Shown piece after piece: positions 1 through 11,400 of a stretch of DNA of 22,149 nucleotides. The DNA lies in NCBI GenBank assembly GCA_003254885.1, contig QANT01000460.1, forward strand, positions 1 through 22,149, written 5' to 3'. Source of the DNA: Purshia tridentata (taxonomy: Eukaryota > Streptophyta > Magnoliopsida > Rosales > Rosaceae). Within the stretch, counting starts at the first letter, position 1. Every line of letters starts with the position of its first letter. The position numbers and the translations under genes are program-made. Below the pieces are notes generated by a model. The model had not been told where the DNA came from. It did not search any database and worked only from the letters and a program-made list of their open reading frames with translations.

Positions 1-929
1 CTGACTAAGGAATGGCAGAAGGCGTGAAGGCAAAAAGCCAAGAGAAATAATTTCATATGGATAAGGAAAAAAGCTTTTGATTTTACGCCTTCTATTTTTT
101 CTTTAGAGCAAGCAATGTGCAATTGAGCAGTGAACACTTTCAGTAGGGATTGGGGAAAATCTTAAGCACAGAGGAATTTAAGGAATTCGATCTTCAAATA
201 ATCAAATTCAATTAAAGGAGCTGGAATCTGGATACAAGAAATTCAGGTGTTGTTGTTCTTTTACTCACCCTTTCTTTAGACTTTTTTTGTGATTGCTGTT
301 AGTCATACTTCTTGGAATTTCTTTGTTTTTGTCAATGTTTCATTGTGTGCTTTTCTAGCATAAGCAAAATTCATAAACATGTTATCTAAAAAACATTTGT
401 CTGGAAGTGAAAAAAGAAAAAAGAGAAAAAGAATTGAAGAATTAACAAAATCTCAAAGAGGAGCTCTTGAAAAATTTATTTCTAAGAAAGCAAGTGAAAA
501 TTCAGCTGAAGGTTTAGGGCCATGTCTGCTGCCTGTTGGACGACAATAAGTTGCTGTCAGTTTCAAGACCTTGATGTTTAGGTTTTTTGTGCATTGACAT
601 GGATGGAGAAGTTGATCTCTTGGAGTTGAATTGAGAAAGCCCATTGTTTGTTTATATAGAACATATATTTTTTAGTCTTTAGACATTCAGGTGGCTGTGA
701 AATTTTGATTAGGTTGAAAATGTCTTCTTATTTCCATTAGAAGGAGACAACAAACAATTTTGATTGGCTGTTGCTGATTCTAAATTTTAGATTTTTTTGT
801 TAATGAAATATTGATTCTAAATTCTCAATTGTGAATTGTTTTGCAAATTTTTTTTTTTTGTACAACTAAATTTAGGGGCCCAATTTAAATTTTCGCCCCT
901 AGGCCTTTCAAAAGTCAGGACCGGCCCTG
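1..929 (+). mobile_element. 3' part of an internally deleted hAT-like DNA transposon
   Basis: The right border is inferred from CAGGACCGGCCCTG at 916-929. On the minus strand this reads CAGGGCCGGTCCTG, followed inwards by a GGCCTAGGGGCGAAAA stretch and a GGGCCCC stretch, a style of terminus found in plant hAT elements. The transposase remnant at 379-549 points towards this end. No matching left terminus occurs between 1 and 378, so the element either starts before the window or lost its left end. Positions 550-915 contain no further recognisable transposase, which suggests an internal deletion. The 8-bp target duplication cannot be tested because only one end is visible; the flanking bases here are CTTCTTCC. 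Confidence 0.5.
379..549 (+). pseudogene. N-terminal fragment of a hAT-family (ZMYM1-like) transposase
   Basis: This 56-codon reading frame begins MLSKKHLSGSEKRKKRKR and continues with ELTKSQRGALEKFISK before stopping at 547-549. The layout (short start, SGSEKRKK basic run, then a QRGALEKF motif) is what I know from the extreme N-terminus of plant hAT transposases often annotated as zinc finger MYM-type protein 1-like. Those proteins are several hundred residues long; here the frame leaves the family after about 47 residues and ends, so the TTF zinc finger, catalytic and dimerisation regions are all missing. A hAT-like terminal sequence lies 380 bases downstream in the orientation expected for the 3' end of the same element. 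The family call is from memory of the motif, not from a search. The remnant cannot encode a working transposase. Confidence 0.6.
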
Positions 930-1058
930 CTTCTTCCCTCAACCCTCCACCGTCGATAGTCCCTTGCTCCGTCCAGCCCTCTCTCTGTGTGTCTCTCATA
1001 ATAAAAAAAATTGTTTAAAAAACTTAAAAAATTGAGTGCAGGAGAGTTTATATCTAGG

Positions 1059-1143
1059 CACGTGGCATGTTAGTATGTGGGATGAAGACATAATGCGACG
1101 CACGTCTTTGCAGAGCATGCAAGAAGCAAGCAAAGGCCCATAA
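1059..1143 (+). promoter_or_regulatory. Candidate promoter elements: G-box/ABRE and GGCCCA site
   Basis: CACGTGGC at 1059-1066 is a G-box with the ABRE-type GC extension. GGCCCATAA at 1135-1143 matches the GGCCCAWWW (UP1/site II-like) motif common in promoters of growth-related plant genes. Both lie about 0.95-1.0 kb upstream of the kinase start codon, and 200-400 bases upstream of a pyrimidine-rich stretch (about 1380-1520) that looks like the start of a long leader. The transcription start is not known, so the assignment to the kinase gene rests on position alone. Confidence 0.35.
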
Positions 1144-1589
1144 ATCCACTACTCAGGGACTGAGTCTCTTCCTCCTCTTACATATCCATTTTTCTGACTG
1201 AGCCGTGACACTGTTTAACTATATGTAAATGGATGTTCATTCCAAAACTGTGTCAACAAAGAAACTGCGTAGCTGGAGAGAAACAGAAAGCCTGTTGGGG
1301 TCAGCCCACCATTCTGTCAAGCCCCAAAAACCATCGGCCTCTCGCGTTTCTCGGGAACTTATACGCCCGCAAATCTCTATCTCTCTCTCCTCACGTCCAA
1401 ATCACAACACACTCCTCATCACCCTCAGTTTTTTTTCACTCTTTTTTTTTTTCTTTTCTTCATTTTTTGGATTTTCCATTCATGTCCTCTCCTTTCTTCA
1501 ATTCCTTCCTTCTTTTTACAAAGAAACAAATAAAAAAGATTTCACATACTATTTTAGTCCATAATTAGAAAAACAAAGAAAGAATAGAA

Positions 1590-1652
1590 AAATCTCTGCA
1601 CCCAGAAATCCTGCATTCCACGAGCACTTCATTTCTAGTGGTGCAGAGATTT
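1590..1652 (+). other. 63-nt hairpin in kinase promoter or leader
   Basis: AAATCTCTGCACC at 1590-1602 is perfectly complementary to GGTGCAGAGATTT at 1640-1652. A second helix can stack inside it: AGAAAT at 1604-1609 with ATTTCT at 1631-1636, separated by a small asymmetric bulge. The terminal loop is about 21 nt. If the kinase transcript begins in the pyrimidine-rich stretch upstream, this stem sits in its 5' leader. It is short for a plant microRNA precursor. Confidence 0.45.
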
Positions 1653-2004
1653 CTGGTCTGGATTTTGACTCTCCTATCCTTATCTCTGTAGCCTCCACTG
1701 TTTTGGGTACAATCATATATCTGTTTTTGTTTGAAAAATTTTGACGTTCTGCAATTTCTGCCACATTCTTGGTTATTGAAGGTTCTTTCTTTGCTTAATT
1801 TGAGGATTTTATAAGATTGTGGAATTTGAGGTATTTGGGATTTTGGCATTGACGGTGAAAATGGTTTAAACATGTGAATTCAGGTTCTTGATTGGGTGGA
1901 AACTGAGACACCCAGATTGAGGATTTGGGGGGAAATGATGGAATGAGAGGGAAACTCTTGGGTTTCCCAGGAAATGCAGGTCAACCAATTTGATTAATTC
2001 TCTT

Positions 2005-2018
2005 TCTCTCTCTCTCTC
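2005..2018 (+). repeat. (TC)7 microsatellite in kinase leader
   Basis: Seven uninterrupted TC units lie 70 bases before the start codon. They may be the polypyrimidine tract of a leader intron ending at 2034. Confidence 0.85.
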
Positions 2019-2086
2019 ACTCACATATTTGCAGCCAAAGGGGTGATTTGGAAGTTGGAAATAGGGGATTTCTGAGGTGACAAAGT

Positions 2087-5000
2087 ATGGGCTGCCTTTG
2101 CTCAAAAGGAACCTCAGAAGAGGAAACGGTCGGGGAATCTGAGAAAACACAAAATGATTTAAGGGATTATTCGGTTCAATTGGTTGCTCCTGCTCCCTCA
2201 TTGAGAGATGACTTTTTAGCAGAAGTAGGCGGCAGAGGTGGGGCTGATGGGTCAGTGCGTTTGTTTTCAAGGACTGCCTCAAAAGCAAATATGGGGAATG
2301 CTGCTAAAGATGAAGACAAAAATTCCAAAGCCATTGCGAATGCGAATGCTCATCATCAAAGATGGGCTACAATGGATATGGGAGCGAGTGAACGAAAAAC
2401 GATGATGTCTGGGATAGTGAGTATGCCACATGGTGCACAAGGAGAACAATCTGCTGCTGGATGGCCGTCATGGCTGACTTCGGTTGCAGGAGATGCCATC
2501 AAAGGGTGGGTGCCTCGACGGGCAGACTCCTTTGAGAAGTTAGACAAAGTTAGTTCTAATTGCAGCTTATTCTTTAATTGCCTTTTTTATTTAGTTCTAT
2601 ATATGCATGCTTCAATGCTGTTTATGTTTGTTTCATGCACATATTATGTGATTTTTAGGTATATTGTATACAGAGTAGCCATCTTAATCAGAGTCTCACT
2701 GATTTTATATAGTTGTTTGTTAACCAGTGATATAGGTGCATTTTCTTAAACATTGCACTGCATTTTTGTGTAACTGTTTTCAGTTGATGCATCTTGATTT
2801 TTATTTTTGGGAGTATGCTGGATTATAAGACAATAGAAAATTTGGAAAAACAAAAATTAATTTTACTTCCTATTGTGTTTTAATAAAAAACTTAGAAGAT
2901 GCCAGCTTTATCAGCTGAAAGTGATATCATGCTTATGCCACCTTTTGGTAGGTATGTACATTTATTTGTGTCAGATTTGGTTTTTAGGTGTATTCTAGAT
3001 ACAGTTTTTTTCTGAGGGTGGTAGCTGTCCATTTTGACTATTAATTTGGCCACATTGTATTTAAAATTTCAAATGGATTATTTTCTGTGCAGATTGGACA
3101 AGGAACTTATAGCAGTGTATATAAGGCTCGTGACCTTGAGACTGGTAAAATTGTTGCATTGAAGAAAGTAAGATTTGTAAACATGGACCCAGAAAGTGTA
3201 CGCTTTATGGCTAGAGAAATTTATATTTTACGTAGACTTGATCATCCAAATGTTATGAAGCTGGAGGGTCTTGTCACTTCAAGGATGTCATGCAGCTTAT
3301 ACCTTGTCTTCGAGTATATGGATCATGACCTTGCTGGTCTTGAAGCAACACGCAGCATCAAGTTTACTGAACCACAGGTACACACTCTGGTTTTTGGCTT
3401 TTGAACATTCAAAGATTTTCATTGTGAGCATAATTTGTTTAATGAATCAAGTATGGTTTAACATGTTTCATATATGACTTAAAGAGTACAGTGTTTTTAT
3501 TTTTATTTTTTATAATAATGTTAAAGATTGAAATTGTCAAGCTATGGAGCCCTTTCTTCTCTTGTTTTGTTCTCTTTCTATTTAATTGTTCTTCAAACAA
3601 TAGTAATGTTTGATTTTGTGTGAACTTGATACCTGGTCTGTGCTCTTCTTTTCTTCCACTGAAATTTCATCTCATCTCCTTTCTCTGTCATTTAAATGAA
3701 TAGAACTTGTTTGCAACAAATTATTCTTAAATTATATTTCATGTGATGGAATTGCAGATTAAATGCTATATGCGACAATTGCTTCTTGGACTTGAACACT
3801 GTCATAGTCGAGGTGTCCTGCACCGAGATATCAAGGGTTCAAATCTTCTGATTAGCGATGACGGAGTTCTCAAGATTGGTGACTTTGGTCTGGCGACCTT
3901 TTATGAGCCTGATCAAAATCAGCCATTAACTAGTCGTGTTGTAACTCTGTGGTATAGAGCACCTGAGCTTTTGCTTGGTGCCACCGAGTATGGAGCTGCT
4001 ATAGATATGTGGAGCGCTGGCTGTATCCTTGCGGAGATGTATGCTGGAAAGCCTATCATGCCTGGTAGAACAGAGGTAAGGAGTTATTCCAGTAAAGCTA
4101 ATGACAATTCATAATGATAAGTTTTTTTTCCATCCCTAGTTTCATCAGTTGCTTCTTGCTTGCTGATTCTTTCAACTGATTCCTTTCGGTTTTCTAGCTG
4201 CTTTTCATATGAAAAAATTTGTCAAAACTTATATGAGCCAGTCAGTTCATATTGTTTGGTTGCAGTTATCAATAAGTCTCATGTTCTAGGTTTATATACC
4301 TGTGCATCCAAATTACCTGTTAATTTAGTACACATTAACTGAAAGCTTGCTTTAGTTTTTATATAGCTTCCCTAAATATAATAATTATTCATTATAACAG
4401 TTAAATTGTAACTTAAATCTGCAATTTTTTAAGCGGTAATCAATGTCATCATTATTTTTCAGGTGGAACAAATGCATAAGATTTTTAAGCTTTGCGGTTC
4501 ACCATCTGAGGACTTCTGGAAGAAAACAAAATTACCACATGCAACTAGTTTCAAACCTCACCAACCTTACAAGCGGCGCATTGCTGAGACTTTCAAAGAC
4601 TTCCCTTCTTCAGCCTTGGCTCTTGTTGATAAACTCCTCTCAATAGAACCAGAGAATCGGGGATCAGCTGCTTCTGCACTTAGCAGTGAGGTAAATTTGA
4701 TTCTGGTTTTAATACCAAAACCATATGCCTTGACAGTGGTGTTTACTATTATCGTCCTGTTTTGTGTGAGTTTCATCAACTTGCAACTAATTATATCATG
4801 TTATTATTTGATATATTATTGTTACTGAAAAGTTTGTAACTAATTCTTGTAATTGATAATAACAACAGAGACCCCTTCCCCATATATGTTCTTCAATTTG
4901 ACAAAGGAACTAGATTTATTTCCAAATCATTTCCAAAATTCATATTCATTAATTTGCTATTGGCAGTATCCAAGCTTTTCGGTCTTGTACAATGTAGGAT

Positions 5001-7250
5001 TAGTTGCTTTCTGAATCCTAATTCTGCCGTTGTGCAAAAGGCCTTATAATATTTGTTCTTCTGTCATTAAGTATACTGACCTAAAGGTGATGCATAGATA
5101 ATCATTAATCAAACAGAAAAAGATTACAAAAGACATGATAAAGGGATTTTTGTAACTGTTTTGTTCATTGCTGCTTTCAGTATTCTACTAATTTCATGTA
5201 TGAATACGGTGCTTGTGTAAATATTAATTTATCTTTAATTTGGAAATTTCTTTTTCAGTTCTTCAGTACACAACCTCTACCTTGTGATCCATCAAATTTA
5301 CCAAAATATCCTCCAAGCAAGGAGTTTGATGCCAAGCTTCGGGATGAGGAAAGAAGGTTTATTTCTGAGAGGCCTTTATTTCTCTGACTCTCTTTCGTGT
5401 AGATATTCAAGATATGAGATTAATAGTAATTTATTCATTTTAGTTGCCTCAGTCTTTGGTTTAATATTCTACTTCTCCTTATATCAATCATTTCCCTAAA
5501 ATGATAAATTGATAGTTTGGTGGGAGTGATTAAGTAGAAGTATTTTATATCTTTACTTGAGGCAGGCTGTGTTAGGCACTTTAAAATCATAGGTTCTAGG
5601 ACTGCTGAGACAGGTGTCAGTTTCTTGAACGTTTGCTCAACCCCTTTTTTTATATTATGATGACATGGTGACCTATAATGGAAAAGTTCAGATAAGCTGT
5701 TACTATAGATAAATACCTCTGTTGAGGTTCTATAATTTCTCAGTGCCTTTGCTTTGAGATATGTTATTTGGTTTAAGCCTCACTTAAAACATGTCTTCCT
5801 AAAGATTGGAAGGAAGAAACTTCCATGACATTTCCCTTTATTTCCTCTTGGAATTTTTTATATATTCAATCTTATTTGAGTTTCAGGCGAAAAGCGGATG
5901 GTCATGGTCCTGAATCTGTTAGAAGGGGTTCAAGAGATACCAAGGCAGTGCCATCACCAGAATTTAATGCTCAGGGAGAACCTTTGAAGGTATAAGGTGT
6001 TCGACACATCTACTCGTTAATTAATTATTGTACTAAATAGTTTGAACTTTAATCTTTTGGCTAACATAAACATAGCAGGGACAGCCAAACATGAACACCA
6101 CGGGTCACAAGTACATGCCTGAACCACCCAGAGGAGCTAGGCAGAATGGTTACTCCCAATGTACTTCAATGATACACCCTAGTGCTGTAGGATCATCATT
6201 GAATAAGACTGTAGGTTCTACAATACATAAGCCAGAGTTAAGGACACAGAAATCTCACAAGCCTCAAACTGAAAAAGATGAAAGAGTGCGTAGTGAAGGA
6301 TCTGGAAAGGTAAGGATTTGACTTCTCAACTCCAGCTTCTTACGCTTTCTCTTCTTTTAAAGTAGAAAAGAAAAATGTAAAACTGAAAATAATGCATCAA
6401 TCATTGGCCCAAGAATATAAACTGCTTCCTGATGCCAACTGCTTCAGAAAATTATGTATTTTCTGGATGCAGATTGATTATTGCTCTAATACCAATCAAT
6501 GTAAAGTAGGCAGAGAAAATAGAGTAGAAAGCGAGGAAAAAATTAGAACAAAAAAATAGGCAAATTTTAAATTTCCTCTTGTATTCTGACAATAAGCAAA
6601 TACTAAGGTCCATTTTACAAGAGTGGCCTATTTATACAGGCAATCTAATAAAAATCCCACTAAAGTAAGGAAACAATTGTGTTTAATAACTAACCTAAAG
6701 TTCCAGTTAAATTACTCTTATCATTACAGTCAGTCTGTCTTTTTTCCAGTAAGAATGTCATTAAGGAATAAAATGTGCTCAGATGACTGTCATGCTATGT
6801 CCATCAATCCGTCATGGTATAATGTAATACAACCCACAAACCAACAATAAACAGAAATTTGTCGGCTACTTATAAATTGTAGAGCTAGGTAATGATCTCT
6901 TCTTGATATACGTTTCCCTTGTTATGATAAATTTAGAATTGACTATCTTAACACAATTTAGCATATGTTACTCACAAATGTGCATGGTTTTGCCTGATAC
7001 TGTGCGTATGCCATTTGTCCACTCTTTTCAAACTACTTTTTTTGTGTGTTTGTATTCTTATTTTTTGATATAATTAACAGTATTCCTGACTTTGGAAACT
7101 GACTTATTTGTATGATTTCAGGGCTATGTACCTAAGAACAGAATCCACTATTCTGGACCATTGGTGCCTCCAGGGGGAAACATTGAAGACATGCTCAAAG
7201 AGCACGAGAGGCAAATCCAACAGGCTGTACGTAAAGCACGCGCACGTTGA
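2087..7250 (+). CDS. CDK-like serine/threonine kinase (plant CDKC/CRK-type, N-myristoylated), 8 exons
   Basis: Exons: 2087-2548, 3093-3377, 3758-4075, 4463-4690, 5259-5356, 5887-5989, 6079-6309, 7122-7250. They join in frame to 617 residues plus TGA, all with GT-AG borders. The product should phosphorylate Ser/Thr. The start MGCLCSKG fits N-myristoylation at G2 and palmitoylation at C3/C5. Residues 1-148 are a low-complexity tail ending in the family block GWVPRRADSFEKLDK. The kinase domain (about 149-435) has the glycine loop GQGTYSSV (156-163), Lys178 in VALKK, the PSTAIRE-equivalent PESVRFMAREI (187-197), HRDIKGSN with Asp273, DFG with Asp291, activation-loop Thr306, and APE (316-318). All catalytic residues are present, so it looks active. 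The C-terminal tail (436-617) is basic and ends in EDMLKEHERQIQQAVRKARAR. Length is within the usual range for Arabidopsis At1g54610/At1g18670-like proteins. The divergent PSTAIRE region leaves the cyclin partner open. Its 3' end converges with the DUF179 gene. Confidence 0.93.
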
Positions 7251-7519
7251 TGAAGCCAGGACCAGTATAGAGCTTTGATAATAACCATTTAAGACATATC
7301 GGTGATCTTGAACCTGAACAATTGATACTCTGCTGCCTCTCCTATAACCCATGCCAACGGCAACAGGAACTTGCACCCCGCAAGAAAATGCTCTCCTAGT
7401 TAACTACAGAAGCCAAGGAGAAATGCTAGCACAGAGGCTTAACCAAGATGAAGGTGGTTATATATACATTAATGAAAAGCAATGAAAGGAGAAATTCTTA
7501 TATATTGTGTATACAACAC

Positions 7520-7556
<37 letters not shown>

Positions 7557-8403
7557 ATCCCCTCGTGTGGGCTGGTCACGTGACCAATTATTTTGGGAGA
7601 GTTGTTGTATATATTTGATGTATGTAAGAATTTTCTAGATAGATGTGGTAGATGATATACTTTTTGTACCCAATGTAAGAAGGACCTGTGAGCCTTTTAT
7701 TGGTTACTCAACAATTCTACGGCTGGGGCTTTCGCTTTGTACAGAGGATGGCCCCTTTTTTTTTTGGGTCTGAAGGAAGGATGTTGTGTTTGTACATTTT
7801 AAAATTCTCGTTCTTCCCGACTCATTTTCTTGTAAGATAGGATAGGTTGGATGATTCTTCTTCTTGTGATTTGCACACTGGGCTATTCTGTATACAGCTT
7901 TTAGGCATAACTACTTCTGAAGGGGAAGAGAGGCAACAGGATAGTGACCTCAAGAATGTGTGATGTTGAATACAAATAAATATATATTATATGTATGTTC
8001 AATTGTACACAGCAGTTACACGAGTAGAACAAAGCATTATAGAAATATTTCCTAACGGGTCAACTGAAATCCAGCAAGCTTTTACTGTCTTATCTGTAAG
8101 ATTTCTAACTAATTTTGCAGTACTGTAACAAAGACGTTATTCATTACATCTCTTCATTGAGGTAAGTGGGCATTGCATACAAGAACAATAAACAGCAAGT
8201 TCTTTACTCAGAAAAAGAAAAATAGAAAAAGGAGAAAGGAAAAAAGAAAAGGGAGAACTGAAACAAGATCTACTAATTTGAAAAGCCAGCGAACTTTCTG
8301 TACAAATGGCTTCACATATACATAGATTGCATGAGTCGCTTGAACTCCAGAACTAGTTTTTTTTTTTTTTTTTTGGGTGAGCACCAAAAGACTCATAAAT
8401 TAA
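7251..8403. other. Convergent 3' intergenic region with the 3' UTRs of the kinase and DUF179 genes
   Basis: No protein-like reading frame is present. From 7251 onward it should be 3' UTR of the kinase gene, including a (TC)13 run at 7525-7550; a candidate plus-strand poly(A) signal AATAAA is at 7975-7980. The right part, up to the DUF179 stop codon at 8404, should be 3' UTR of the minus-strand gene and includes a homopolymer T run near 8358-8374. The two transcripts may overlap at their ends, but the cleavage sites cannot be fixed from sequence alone. Confidence 0.6.
7525..7550 (+). repeat. (TC)13 microsatellite in the kinase 3' UTR
   Basis: Thirteen uninterrupted TC units lie 275 bases after the stop codon. 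The locus is probably length-polymorphic. Confidence 0.95.
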
Positions 8404-11400
8404 CTACATATCCTGCTGCTTAGGCTTTCGACTCAATTCAGAATATTGACCACCCATTAGCTGCAAAATTTCCTCCCACAAACTTTCTGACGAAGAAGCC
8501 GATGAAGCCCCATATATCAAATTTGAGCTGCAAGCAGCCACATACCAGTAATCCGATTCAATCTCCTCTGCCAACTGATCCAGCTGCCACCCAGCATAGC
8601 CAACAAAGAATCTGAAATCCTGAGGATTAAGAACCCCCTTCTTTACTAGCCCTGCAGCTTCATCCAGACTGTTACGAGCACCAAAACAAAGGCCAGGGAT
8701 CACCTCTTCAAGCCCAGGAATCTTTGACTTGCCCCCTGTTTTTAACAAAAACATGCTTGCCTCAAGTGGCCCACCAAAATGCAAAGAACAATCAGAAAAT
8801 GTGGTTGCAAGATCAAGATTAGATGGCTTCATGTGTTTAATTTTTTTGTGGAGTGGCCTGTTAATAACAACTCCAAATGGTCCCTCTTCTGGGTGTCTGG
8901 TTCCTGATCTGAGAAGGAGAACAACAGTTCTTTCAAAGGTGCGAACTCCGTCGAGCTTTTCTGTGGCAACGAGGACACAGCCTGTCTCAGGTACGGAAAT
9001 AGGATGAGCCCACTTCAGGCCAAGAGGTTTCGACTGGCATGGAGTCCCATCTTGGTTCTGAGCATCAGATTCAGCCATTTCTGCCTGTTGAAAGTTTCCA
9101 GTGTTAATGTAACAGTTCATGAAGGAATGCTACTAAATTTTCATCACCATTACTTGTCAGATTTGATATGTTAACAATGCTAGAATTAGCAACATTCAAT
9201 CAGTATTCAGAACCATCATAATTTCCAAGTACATTTGATTTGGATCAGGCCATTAGACTTGACCAATGCTAGACATAACACAAATATGAAAGGAAGTGGA
9301 AGAAAATTTTACCCAGCCAAAGTGTAGTAATTCTAGTTGCAGGGTAATTCCTTGAAATCTCACTGGTTTCTTTCTGAAATAAAAAACTTCCTAACTATAC
9401 TATATACTGACTGATGTGTCATAACCAATAGACAACAGACCAATACCATTGTGAACATATCTATGATAGGGCATCAACACTTCTCTAAAGCTCTTTATCA
9501 CCACCAACTTAGAAAAGTAAAGAAAATGAAATATCAAAGGGGAGACTGGACCAAATCCAGACACATATGACTTAAGTGGAGATTTTAACCTAACCAAACC
9601 TCAAAAGTGCTAGTTGAGGGGCGATTCTAGGGTATCTGAGTTGGCTTTCTTCAATCTTTTTCTTTGGTTTTTTGAGAAGAAACCAATAGGTTATTCTTCC
9701 AGAGATTCGGGCTATACACAGAGTGATGAAGTGCTGTCCAGAACTGATAAGAGAAAGAAAAAAAACCCAAGGAGAACTGACCTTTAGAGGTCAATTTCCA
9801 GAAATCATGTGAATAATATGTGTTTATAGTCAAATTCCGGCTTCTGGTTTTGAAAAGCAACTATTTAACTTATATAGAGCCCGTGTGTTTTAGAAGGATA
9901 ACTCCAAGCCGTCCATTTACTCCTTTATACCTTCAGCCCCTTCTGCCTCCTCCATATCTGCTCTCTCTCTCTCAGTCACACTTAATTTCTGAAATTTTCA
10001 AAGTTGGGGGGAGAGGGGTGGGGTTATGTTGCATATTCCTGTAGAATGTTATTTGTGATATGGTTGACCTGTGTGGGTTTGGTTTTCCAGAAAACAGGGA
10101 TTGTCGGTATGGGCCACATGGCTAACAAATCAAATCAAACAGAGTGGTCTTCAGCCATTTCAGCTGGGTGGGTTCGGTTTTCCACTTAGACAAATCAACT
10201 GTGTCCACTCAGTTTCGAGTTTGCCTAAAAACCGACAAAACAACCGATGATCATCCATAGCAATGACCAATAAACTGCAAGGGCCAATAACATATGTTAA
10301 CAAATCCATAATGGATGATTGGAAATTCTTTAAAGCTCTTACCCTTATCACCTTGAAACTAAAGGAATTAAGTATATATGGGGAAAAGAGTGAGCCTTCC
10401 TATCTCTGATGAGTAGCAAATAGAACTTCATGATTACATACGTCAGTTTTCATAAGATAGAGCCATTGAAAGTAAAACATCACCTGCTCCCCACTATATA
10501 GCTTCGCTCTGACCTCTCTCCAATCCAAGTTTATATGATAATTTTTTGGGAAGGAAGTGTCATCAAACTTTTCAGAAGAATTGTTTTCTTTTGCTCCATC
10601 TCCTTCTGGAATAGAGCGGTCACCATTTCCTGTATGAAATATCACAACCAGACAGAATGCCATTATGTGAAATTCAAGTAGTTAATTATAAGTTAAAACT
10701 TGGTACTAAGTTGGTCAGTTTCCTAGGTCATGCTCAATGAAAGTAATATGTGCAAGCTAACATCTACCTTCTTGTATACACACACACACACACACATACA
10801 TACAAGGGAAATTTAAATGGCAGACTAATTTGCCCATTTTCGTCAGCAGGTTGATGATTTTAGAGCGCTCTAAACCCCACAACCAAAACCCTAAATCTCT
10901 AAGCCCTGAAATGAAGGAGAAAAAAACATTTGAATGGCCTTCCTTGATGTTCAATCCTGCATGGCAGGATCCAGTCTAAGATGCAGACCGTATATAAGTA
11001 CAGAGCTAACACCTAGCATCATTTAATGATTTTTCATTTTATTAATGACAATTCAAATTAATGGAGGAAAAATGTTTGCACAGCCTTTATACCTAAAATC
11101 TTCAAAAATATTCTTGGTGTCCAATCAGTCAAGTCAACTTTATTATGCTGTAGAAAATATGGACATTTTCCCATCATCCTTTAATATAAACATTACATCA
11201 CCACCTTGGATGCTAAAACTTATAAATAGAATAGAATTAGAACAGGGCAAAGAGGGAAAGAATAAGAAGATTGACTTTCTTCTAGGAAACATGTAGCACT
11301 ACCACCAATTGTAACTATCTTGAAAACAAGAAACGAGGTACCCCCACCCTCCTCCCTCCCTTCCCCAAGACAAAAGTGAAAAAAAAAAAAAAAAGGATCA

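Larger units (their letters stand above)
1380..2086 (+). promoter_or_regulatory. Probable 5' leader of the kinase gene, with upstream ORFs and a possible leader intron
   Basis: The stretch is pyrimidine-rich from 1380 to 1520 and has no protein-like reading frame leading into the gene. It contains small upstream ORFs, such as ATGATGGAATGA at 1935-1946 and an eight-codon frame at 1974-1997 counting its stop. A TC microsatellite (2005-2018) followed by ATTTGCAG ending at 2034 would make a good 3' splice site, so a leader intron ending at 2034 is possible. Candidate donors upstream include the GGTTCTT sites near 1780 and 1884; I could not choose between them. A leader intron would remove the two small ORFs. 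Confidence 0.35.

Noticed and set aside
453..644. 63-residue minus-strand reading frame
   Set aside because: It overlaps the better supported plus-strand transposase remnant at 379-549 and resembles nothing I know.
1229..1568. Two overlapping 111-residue plus-strand frames
   Set aside because: Composition is driven by T-rich leader sequence (long Phe and Ser runs), and they lie upstream of the kinase gene.
8729..9007. 92-residue plus-strand frame
   Set aside because: It is antisense to the DUF179 coding exon and reads as its shadow.
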